Assembly (NCBI GenBank): GCA_946800325.1
Contig: OX326958.1
Span: 24,263,914-24,327,913, forward strand
Direction: 5' to 3'
DNA length: 64,000 nt
Source of the DNA: Luzula sylvatica
Taxonomy: Eukaryota > Streptophyta > Magnoliopsida > Poales > Juncaceae
Shown here one piece after another: positions 56,045 through 64,000 of the stretch. Position 1 is the stretch's first letter. Every line of letters begins with the position of its first letter. Position numbers and translations under genes: made by a program. The notes beneath the pieces were generated by a model. The model made no database searches. It had not been told where the DNA came from and was given only the letters and a program-made list of their open reading frames with translations.

Positions 56045-56130
56045 TCGTTCGAACGAAATAACTAATTGTTCGAATGGAATAAGTCCACAAATCGTTCGAA
56101 CGGAATATTGCATTGTTCAAACAAAGCATT
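56045..56130. repeat. Orphan GTTCGAAC palindrome cluster
   Basis: GTTCGAAC-type palindromes at 56047 (TCGTTCGAACGA), 56068 (GTTCGAAT) and 56094 (TCGTTCGAACGG), plus TTGTTCAAACAA near 56115. Spacings are 21-26 bp. No LTR, primer site or coding of any retrotransposon adjoins it. Confidence 0.7.
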
Positions 56131-56140
56131 GGTACAAAGG

Positions 56141-56678
56141 TAAGATTGTGCATTGAAAAGTAGATTTGTAACACATGGTATCGTTGTAACGACAGCGGGT
56201 ACCGTGTTTTTAAAATCAGGTGCTACCGAATTTTGAAATTCAGTTTTGGATTAATTTTAAAATATTTTTGAAAGTCGTGTTATTTTTCGATTTTTTTTCT
56301 TACACAAGGTTACATGCAGAAATGTTCCTTAAAAATTTGCACTTCAATCTGATATATTTATTCATTAAGAATCATAATCATTCGTTTTGATACAGAAATA
56401 GAGAGAATGAGGGGAACTTTGGGCATTTTTTAAATAGAGAGAGAAAGACCGAGTATTGACAATTCTCAATTTTCACGGTCAATTCAATCAATCACGTGCG
56501 AATATCGACAATGTGCGGTGCCAATAAGAAAATCACTTAACGTGATCTATCATATTTAAACTGTCGAAAGTCCTTCAAACGAATTAGTTGAATCGAAGAT
56601 ATAAATTTTTAAAACTCTTGGTGTCGATCTAAATGAATTATATATATTCACTACTTAGGATTTCGGATATGATCTATG
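56141..56678. other. Spacer, no gene seen
   Basis: AT-rich with a single GGTACCGTG / GGTGCTACCG patch near 56190-56230. Confidence 0.35.
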
Positions 56679-57094
56679 CAGGACCGGCCCAAGCATTTTA
56701 AGTATCCGAAGCCAAAAACACCTCTTAAATTAATCATTAAGGGAGGGCTAACGTTTCACATGTGATTGTTTGGTTTATTTGTTAAGGTTCTTGATTTTTT
56801 TCCTATTGATCCAAGATTCAAATCTCATCAAATTAATTTCTTATAATTTCATTGTATTTTAGAGATTTTTTTTTTTAAATTATAGTTTATAGAGATTCAA
56901 ACTAATGATCTCTCACAAAATAGATAATTGTTCTACCAATAAATCACAATGTTTTTTTTTATGATATATAGTAATTGTATTGTAATTATAGTTATTTTTA
57001 ATTGGATAAATCATTATTTTCAAAAAAATTGGATCCTTTAAAATTTTGGACCCGAAATCCGAGGTTCATGGGTCTTACACATGGGCCGGCTCTG
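56679..57094. mobile_element. hAT-type MITE, sister of 37275-37692
   Basis: The ends CAGGACCGGCCCAAGCA and (complement of the right end) CAGAGCCGGCCCATGT form an inverted repeat of the CAGGGCCGGCCC type. Flanking 8-mers GATCTATG and TATATATG match at six of eight positions, so the duplication has decayed. It is 416 bp and non-coding. Confidence 0.72.
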
Positions 57095-57840
57095 TATATA
57101 TGTATACTATCCGAAATGAAATACTTTTCTTAGATATTTTAGTTTATTCAACCTTTATTTATATTTATAGGTCGGCACCTTAAAAAATATAAATATCTAA
57201 AATTAATTTAAGTTAGAAAACTTATATTGATATGCCGACATATTAAATTGATACACCTCATATCATTGATTTTGATAGTAATCATAAGTAATTCTAATTG
57301 AAAGATTTCTCGAATAAAAATATTGTTTACTAAATAAACCATGTTTAATTTAATTAAAATACTTTAATACTCACAAAATTACATGACTGCTATATATGAT
57401 GGTCCATAAAAATGAAGACATTTCACCATCAACAAATCCTCGTAATCTTTGATGGCCCCTCTCTTTGTCCCTTCCAATGTGTTCCATTTTTTTGACCCAA
57501 TAATACATGCAATCTTCTCTATTTTTATTTTCACTGGAAACATACAGTCGAGTGGCTTTTAATATATTTGAACAATCAAATTAGTAAGATTTGGAGCTTC
57601 TGTAATAAATAAATAAATAATTAAGCAATTAGTGGTCATGACTAGAATATGCTATGGTCTAATATTAATACACGTGCAAATATTTAGTCGATACAAAACA
57701 AAAAAAGAATAAATATTCCCAGAGGCCCAAATAATTGAAATTTTCTTACATCATGTAATTAATGTCGCAAATAATTGAACAATCAAAGTGTTCAATTATA
57801 CAATACGTGTTGATCTTTAAAAAAAAAAAAAAAAAAAATA
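57095..57840. other. Spacer, no gene seen
   Basis: AT-rich, ending in an A-run (57820-57838) next to the foldback element. Confidence 0.35.
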
Positions 57841-58717
57841 GGGAAATTTTCAAAAAATTTCCTATCTTTTTTGGATATTCTAAGAAATCCCCTATTTTTT
57901 CGGAAACTCCAAAAAATCTCCTCTACCAAATTTTTATTTTCAAATATCCCCTATAAGTATTAAAACTAATCATGGATGGTGTTAATTTTTTTTTGACCCA
58001 AATACCCTTCTATTTTCATATGTAGTAATTAAAAGAAGGTTATTTTTTCATTAATTTTATTAGTTTTAAAAAAATTCATAAATATTTTTTAACATGTAGT
58101 GATTTGGCAAAAATAAAATTATTAAATGTTGTATTTGTATAATTTTAATATTTTATTTATTATTCATGAAAAACTAACATGAAATAATAATAAAATAAAC
58201 ACCTTGAAAATATATTGATAGAAAAATATTTCTTAAACATCTAGTTTTTTTTTTAATTTTCGTTCTTCTTTTATGTATTTTCTTAATAGTTTCATAATAT
58301 TTTAATTTTTAAATATTTGCAAGGTGTTCTTTTAATATTTTTGTTCATCTTATTATTATTTTATGTTAGTCTTTCACGAAAAAATATAAAAGTCAAATAT
58401 ATATAATGTATGAAATACTAAATTATATAAATAACATATGATAATTATTTTTTTTAATTATTTTAAGTTAAATTTTTTTTAGGACTTCTTCAAAATTAAT
58501 AAAAAAATAACAAAAATATTCTTTAATTACTACATATCTAAAAAGAAGGGTATTTTGGTCATAAAATTTTTTTAACACCATCCATGATTAGTTTTAACTC
58601 CATAGGGAGTTATTTGAAAATAAAAGTTTGGTAGATAGGCTTTTTTGGAGTTTCCAAAAAGATAGGGATTTTTTTAGAATATCCAAAAAAAGATAGGAGT
58701 TTTTTTGAAAATTTCCC
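57841..58717. mobile_element. 877-bp foldback element, nearly all inverted repeat
   Basis: The left end GGGAAATTTTCAAAAAATTTC and the right end GAAATTTTC-type complement are the outer tips of two arms. These stay complementary through landmarks such as CTCCAAAAAATC/GATTTTTT-like, AACTAATCATGGATGGTGTTAA at 57964 against its complement near 58575, and AATACCCTTCT against AGAAGGGTATT. Arms reach close to the middle (about 58280). TA flanks both sides. GGGAAAATTTTC-type tips occur in MULEs, but no longer duplication is evident. It would fold into a giant hairpin. Confidence 0.8.
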
Positions 58718-59430
58718 TATATAATATAATATAATATATAATTATATATGAGTACAACACTAATGTGATGTATTAATCCGCATAATTCTTTTTTTAATTA
58801 TGTTCAATTATACACGATTAAAAAAATTATTTGATCATCAAGACTAAAATATGATTGAACAGTAAAAAGAACTTGTGTCGATTTAATTGAGCATTATCTG
58901 ATAAATGAATAAATTGTCCTAATTAATACATAATTTTTTTACTTTCTCATATATTTTTGTCTTATTTTTATATGTATCGCTTAGGGCTTGTTTGGTTATA
59001 GAAACATTTTCATAGTATATGATAGTGTATTTCTAGAATTAGGATTTTGAAAAAAAAAAGTATTTTAGAAGTGTTGGTAAATGAATGGAATATTTCAAAT
59101 GAATGTTTGAATGTAATTTTAGTAAAACGTAGGAATATTTTGGAATGTGTGAAAATTGAACATGCAATCAAACATACAAGATATTACTAAAACATAAAAA
59201 ATCAAAGATTACTTTATAAATAAAATATTACAATTAAATGAGAAAAAACGAAATAACTACCCTAGACAAATTTAGTAAATTGCAAAATAATTTCAATATA
59301 TCAGGGAACTTGATATGCCAATATATATTATGACCATTTTCAAACAATAATCATAATAATATTTTTTTTATTACATTAATCTTAGTATAAATTAAAAAAA
59401 AACTACGAAATTATTTTGCAAACAATATAT
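58718..59430. other. Spacer with one Tourist-like end
   Basis: TTAGGGCTTGTTTGGTTATAG at 58980-59000 matches the usual end of Tourist/Harbinger MITEs. The only opposite end in the window is CCAAACAAGCCCTAA at about 63138-63152. The rest is AT-rich. Confidence 0.4.
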
Positions 59431-60914
59431 GTTGTACCAAGCATCTCGGAACCCGTGGATGTGTATTGTGACAATACGGGAGCAATAGCACAGGCCAAGG
59501 AACCGAGATCACATCATCGCTCCAAACACATCTTGCGTAAATTCCACTTGATTCGTGAGATTTTACAAAGGCAGGATGTGTGATGATTTTGAAGATTGAT
59601 ACTGACGAGAATGTGGCGGATCCGTTTACGAAGCCACTTCCTGTTGCGAAACATGATCGTCATGCTAGAACTATAGGTTTGAGATACCTAGAGGAGGAAG
59701 TCGGTTTGTGGTTATCTAAAACAATAGTTGTTTTGATAAGTTATTTGTCGTAAACGATGTATCACCCAAGACTTATGCTATATTAATGCAATTTCAAAAT
59801 TTTATATTTCATTTGCATTTATCTCTTATATGAAAACTTGTGCGTGGTTGTGTAATTTGATTACACGAACCTTGATTTATGACTTGTGTGAGCGTCTACG
59901 TGATACGTGATCATGTTAAGTAAAACCGTCACATTTCAAAAGTTATATTTCAAAAACGTCCCTAGTCATGATTAGGATACTTATGTGATAAGTATATCTA
60001 TTATAAGATAATAGACTAACATATATACTAGCATATTCGCCGAGGTGATGATTATGTTTTGCTAATCATAGGACAAAGAGTTCATCAAATCGGGAATATG
60101 GATATGTATTAGGTTATGCATATTGTGACTTGACCAAAAGTGCGATACCATGACATGATTTAGTCATTGTAGATGGAATCGTAGCGAATGGGGTCTTAGT
60201 TCTTCACACTTGAGATGATCATGGATCAATTTTCTGTGTGTAACATAATGCTTAGATATAATCTTCCACTATTTGTAACAGGATGGTCATGGGATTATGA
60301 TCGGGTATTATCTGAAACACGGAAATTGATGTGAATCATCAAGATAGAAATTGTTCCTTTCGAGAGAAAGAGATATCCCTTAGGCCTATCGATGAATTGA
60401 TCAATGAAATCTTTGGCCAGAGTCAATGATATTAATAGTTAATATCGATTGTGTTTGTTGATTCAATTCGGTATCGAGACAATAAGTTTAGTCAATCAAA
60501 TTATAAGGATGACTATTACCGTGCCTTTTGATTGACGGATATCGTGAACAAGAGAATTGAACACCACCGTTCGAGATGGGTATAAATGATCACAATCATT
60601 TTTCGTTTTCAGCGTGGGAAAACTATGATGGATTTCTTCCTAGATCCCTCTCATGAGCCCGTGAACTTAGGCATAAGTTCACTACCATTGATTGATACGA
60701 AGCTACGCAGTCACACATAGAGCTGTCTTATTTCGGGCTTAAATTTCAATCTCTAAGGTTACATGTACATGAGATGTATACTAGTACTTTATTTAGGTTG
60801 ATCTTGAACTGAGTGGGAGACTGAAGGAAATACAGTTACAGATCAACTAGTAGATTGTACACATGAGGGTAGAGGAACGCACGCGTTCGTCGGAATGATT
60901 GGATGCATAATAAG

Positions 60915-61451
60915 CTATGTTGCACGGATACGGGTACGGGTATCGTATCCGATACGATACGGATACGGCGATACGGCAATTTTTGAAAAATCACGGATAC
61001 GGATACGGCTATATAGTTATTATTTTAATATATTTATATTATATATAATAAATAAATAAATAATAAATTAAATAATATTTTTAAATTAAATATCATGACA
61101 ATAAAAAATATCAACATAACAATACAAGTATCATAAAATTATCTTAAATTATTTTAGAAGTATCATAAAACTAGTTTTAGAAGTATCTTAGAAGTATCAT
61201 ATACAAATTATTTAAAAATATTATGGGCCAAAACATATATTTGGCCGAAGTATCATAAATGAAGTATCCCAGCCGTATCCTAAACGTATCCCAGCCGTAT
61301 CCTGCCGTATCCTGCCGTATCCGAAAAAAAATAATATTAAAAAATTCGGATACTCCACGTGGCGTATCGCAGCCGTATCGCACCCGTATCCGTATCGGAT
61401 ACCCGTATCCTCAGGATACTTCGGCGTTTTTGGAGTATCCGCGTAACATAG
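60915..61451. mobile_element. GATACGG-rich MITE with 8-bp target duplication
   Basis: A 537-bp element with ends CTATGTTGCACGGATAC and (complement of the right end) CTATGTTACGCGGATAC, flanked by identical ATAATAAG at 60907-60914 and 61452-61459. Both arms are strings of GATACGG or CCGTATC. An 8-bp duplication suggests hAT affinity. ORFs reported inside read the repeat. Confidence 0.88.
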
Positions 61452-61488
61452 ATAATAAGATTATGCAAATATCACAGAAATTACATAG

Positions 61489-61710
61489 TCCGTCATGACG
61501 CACCATATGGTCCGTCATGACGCACAATAATGTATTTTTGTATACGCCAATATGTGAGTATACCGTCACGACACACCATATCGTGCGTCATGACGATGGT
61601 GCGTCATGATGCACAGTTGTGTCCGTCATGACGGAGCACATTGTAACGGCTAGATCTCAGTACCTGTGACATGTGCGTCACGACGCACCATATTGTGCGT
61701 CACGACGCAT
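61489..61710. repeat. TCATGA-core palindrome cluster in the E4 LTR
   Basis: About eight copies, including GTCCGTCATGACGCAC, GTGCGTCACGACGCAC and GTCCGTCATGACGGAG. Relative to E3, arms have switched between GTGCG and GTCCG at homologous positions, while the CGTCA(T/C)GACG centre is kept. Confidence 0.85.
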
Positions 61711-61791
61711 TGTGATCCGAATTCTGGATTAGCAGTTTTGATACTCATTAATGTCCCAATTAATGCAGATTTTATTATAAGATATGTATAA

Positions 61792-61794
<3 letters not shown>

Positions 61795-61844
<50 letters not shown>
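61795..61844. repeat. (CT)25 microsatellite in the E4 LTR
   Basis: An expansion of a short CTCTCT run present in the E3 LTR just downstream of the TATA-like box. Confidence 0.92.
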
Positions 61845-61847
<3 letters not shown>

Positions 61848-62370
61848 TTTTCTGAATCAATCTAGATCTAAGAGACATACAAAAGAGAGAAAAAATTGTT
61901 GGACAAGTTGAGGGATAGTGATTGATTTTAAGCAAGTTTGCGGGAATTTTAGGGGAATTCGCCGCAACCGAAAGACGCGAGCTCGAGGTGGATACGAGTA
62001 GAGGAATCTCAACTGAGATTCTCTGGTGTGATCAATCGAGAGCAAGGTCGAGCAAGGTCGGAGACGAACCGGAGAAATTCCGGTTGTATACGACAAATTG
62101 GAGCTTCGATCTAGGTGTCGAATCGCGCAGGCGTGGGACGTGCTGTCGCCGGAGTCGAAGTAAGCGAGCTAGCAGCAACTAAGTGAACAACCCGTCTCCG
62201 TGATCAATTTCACGCGGTATGTTTCTATGTATATAAGAGTTATATTCATAGATAGTTGCATGTAGTTTAGGATTCGTACGTTCGAGTCGTCGACGTGGTC
62301 CTCGGGATCGGGTCGGACCGGGCCTCACAATCCGCTGCGCGGGGCTCGGTAATGACGCCGATACCCAATA

Positions 62371-62730
62371 TTATTTTCATAAAGTCTTATATTTGATCCC
62401 GAAATGTCATAACTATATATTATGTGTATATATTACGTGTATGGTAAAACAAATGAAACAAAACCGCCGTGAAGCGGGTAATCTCCTAGTAAACACTCAA
62501 ACTTTAGCCAAAATAAATAACTACTGGATTAATGAAAATTAATAGTAACTTTGAAAAATAAAAAATATATATTAGAATATTTAAAGAAGAGAGAGGCTGT
62601 GTATTAAAGAAGAGAGAGGCTGTGTATTAATTGGGCATTTAATATCCTGAAAAAAAAAACCGAGCAAAAATCTCAGTTTTTTGTATGTTAGATTTTCTAT
62701 ATAAAATATCCAAGAATTTTCTTAACTAAG
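62371..62730. other. Spacer with a Helitron-type 3' end and a 28-bp duplication
   Basis: 62463-62489 reads CCGCCGTGAAGCGGGTAATCTCCTAG followed by T: a short CCGC/GCGG hairpin about ten bases before CTAG, as at Helitron 3' ends. No 5' end was found. At 62583-62640 the unit TTAAAGAAGAGAGAGGCTGTGTA is repeated in tandem. Confidence 0.5.
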
Positions 62731-63030
62731 GTTCATTCGGCAACATGAAATTAGAATAAAATAATGAAAGATAGTGGAAGAAATAATTTTATTTTGTCGA
62801 ACAAGGTTGGAACAAAATGAAATAAGGTACTCTATTCCATGGATGAGTTGAAATAGTGAAAGAAAATGGATTAGAAGAATATTTATTTTCCTCTCTCTCA
62901 TCCTTTCCAATAAAAAATATTAGTTTAATTTTTAATTCCAATCTTCCACTATTTAATCTCCCGAACACCATTGAAATAAAATAAAATTATCTTTCTTCCA
63001 CTCTTTCGTTATTTCATGTGTTGCCGAACG
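62731..63030. mobile_element. Tourist/Harbinger-like MITE
   Basis: The left end GGTTCATTCGGCAACATGAAAT and the right end (complement) ACCCGTTCGGCAACACATGAAAT are inverted repeats. The body is AT-rich, with TATTCCA and TCTTCCACT segments also inverted. The tips resemble those of the 39610-42648 element (TTCGGCA). TAA lies at the left edge; the right edge is uncertain. Confidence 0.6.
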
Positions 63031-63428
63031 GGTACAAAGAGAACCACTAAAATATACTAAGATGTATCTAAATAAACATTAGTATTTTTTTGGAACTTTT
63101 TCCTAAACTACAAATTACTTAATATTTCTTCGCCGTCCAAACAAGCCCTAAATTCAACATATCAGCGTGACAGAATTTAGAAAGGACGAGTATAATTTTT
63201 CATAACCATGTAATTCAAGATTTCTCTGCAAGTAAATCATATTACAATTATTATATTTAGAGAGAACTTTAGATCCCAAATTGTGATTATTATTTGATGT
63301 TTCTTTTTTATATACGACGTCAATAAAACTACTTGAACCTACAATCTATACGACATATGCTATTTTGTCAATCAATCAATCATCTAGGTCATAAGACTAT
63401 TGACATCATATATAATTATCGTGAGTAG
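63031..63428. other. Spacer, no gene seen
   Basis: AT-rich. Contains the Tourist-like end at about 63138-63152. Confidence 0.35.
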
Positions 63429-64000
63429 AGATGTCAGCGGTTCGGATACGGTTCGGTTAGTGAATATACCAGATTCATATCCATATTATTTTTCGGATCC
63501 GGTTTTGGATATTGTCAGATACAGATACAGATAAGGATATAGATCATATTCGAATATTAAAATGGATATACTATGATGTAATAATATAATGTTATTTTTG
63601 AAACTCAAGTCTTAATTTTAAATAAATATATTAAATTATAAATTAATATAAAAGTGAGAGGTAGAAGAAAATAAACATGGACAAGGAAAAACTAATAATT
63701 TGTATAGATCCTGATTGAAATATGAATTGAAATAGAGTTATTGCATGTTAGGTATTATGGTGAATTGAAATAGAATCACTGTTTATTGAGTATTAAAATA
63801 AATGAGATCATGATTTCAGCAAAACAGGTACACATTTACAAATTTTATTCGGATCCTGATAGTACTCAAATCCGGATCCGGATATCATCGAAAATTCAAT
63901 TCCTAGATCCGAATTCATACCCGTATAAATGGATACGGTTCTGATCCAGATCCAATAAGTTATTTTTTTCATCCGAATAATCTTTCAGATATAATTCTGG
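63429..64000. mobile_element. Decayed GGATCCGG-type MITE, cut by the window end
   Basis: It begins AGAGATGTCAGCGGTTCGGATACGG, followed by TTCGGATCCGG and, near the right edge, ATCCGGATCCGGATATC and GATCCGAATTC. This is the same texture as 36690-37130. The right end is outside the window. Confidence 0.45.

Larger units (their letters stand above)
59431..62370 (+). mobile_element. E4: 5'-truncated copy of an E3-like retrotransposon
   Basis: It starts abruptly inside RNase H coding at the equivalent of about 19628 in E3. It then runs through the RNase H tail, the conserved 3' non-coding region, polypurine tract GAGTGGGAGAC (60811-60821) and a 3' LTR (60822-62370). There is no 5' LTR, gag or RT. 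The RNase H piece has a frameshift near 59578. The LTR ends CCCAATA rather than CCCAACA. Truncation could reflect recombination or deletion. Confidence 0.9.
60822..62370 (+). repeat. E4 LTR, enlarged by insertions
   Basis: It aligns with the 959-bp E3 LTR but is diverged. It contains the GATACGG MITE (60915-61451), a (CT)25 run (61795-61844) where E3 has only CTCTCT, and about eight TCATGA-core palindromes (61489-61710). The final CA is TA. Confidence 0.88.

Noticed and set aside
58980..63152. A single 4.2-kb Tourist/Harbinger element spanning E4
   Set aside because: The ends match well, but the flanking triplets are TTA on the left and TAA on the right, not a direct duplication. There is no other support, so they are treated as separate ends.

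Overview
This window is nuclear DNA of a flowering plant, most likely a eudicot. It is AT-rich, its genes have introns, and it is packed with plant-type transposons: Ty1/copia LTR elements, CACTA, hAT, MULE, PIF/Harbinger, Helitron and SINE. I cannot name the species. Only three ordinary genes are well supported. Most of the rest is mobile DNA or AT-rich spacer in which I see no gene.

Layout. 1-355 is one end of a CACTA transposon. 1254-26817 is a three-element nest: an old copia element (E1, minus strand, target duplication GTCGC) was hit by a second copia element (E3, 13478-21971, plus strand, duplication TGAAG) in its integrase region and by a non-autonomous element (E2, 3245-11272, minus strand, duplication GCAAT) in its RNase H region. 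All three target duplications and all six LTRs are intact, and LTR divergence orders the insertions E1, then E3, then E2. 26.8-32.6 kb holds MITEs, a promoter-like island and a SINE. 32607-35185 is a ten-exon inositol tetrakisphosphate kinase gene. 36.7-42.6 kb is transposon debris, including a PIF/Harbinger derivative that keeps its Myb-like gene and contains a Helitron. 44082-44756 encodes a small one-pass membrane protein of unknown function. 48373-49437 (minus strand) is a class II HD-Zip transcription factor gene. 49.6-59.4 kb is mostly spacer with hAT and foldback elements. 59431-62370 is a 5'-truncated relative of E3 with a GATACGG-rich MITE inside its LTR. The window ends in Tourist-like, Helitron and hAT-like remnants.

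Two structures stand out. First, E1, E2, E3, the E3-like truncated copy and one orphan site at 56.05 kb all carry clusters of short perfect or near-perfect palindromes, commonly paired 21-24 bp apart. E2 and E3 share the arms (GTGCG or GTCCG, with their complements) but have different 6-bp cores (TTCGAA or TCATGA). The clusters lie upstream of the LTR TATA box and recur in internal non-coding DNA. Second, the leaders of E1 and E3 share a hairpin with a conserved 19-nt loop and stems that differ in sequence but stay complementary. It lies between the palindrome array and gag in both elements. E2 is also unusual: it has gag and a second ORF resembling the plant transposon or envelope-like family, but no pol.

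The kinase (inositol phosphate metabolism), the HD-Zip II factor (transcription) and the membrane protein have no evident functional link. They are separate genes in a transposon-rich neighbourhood.
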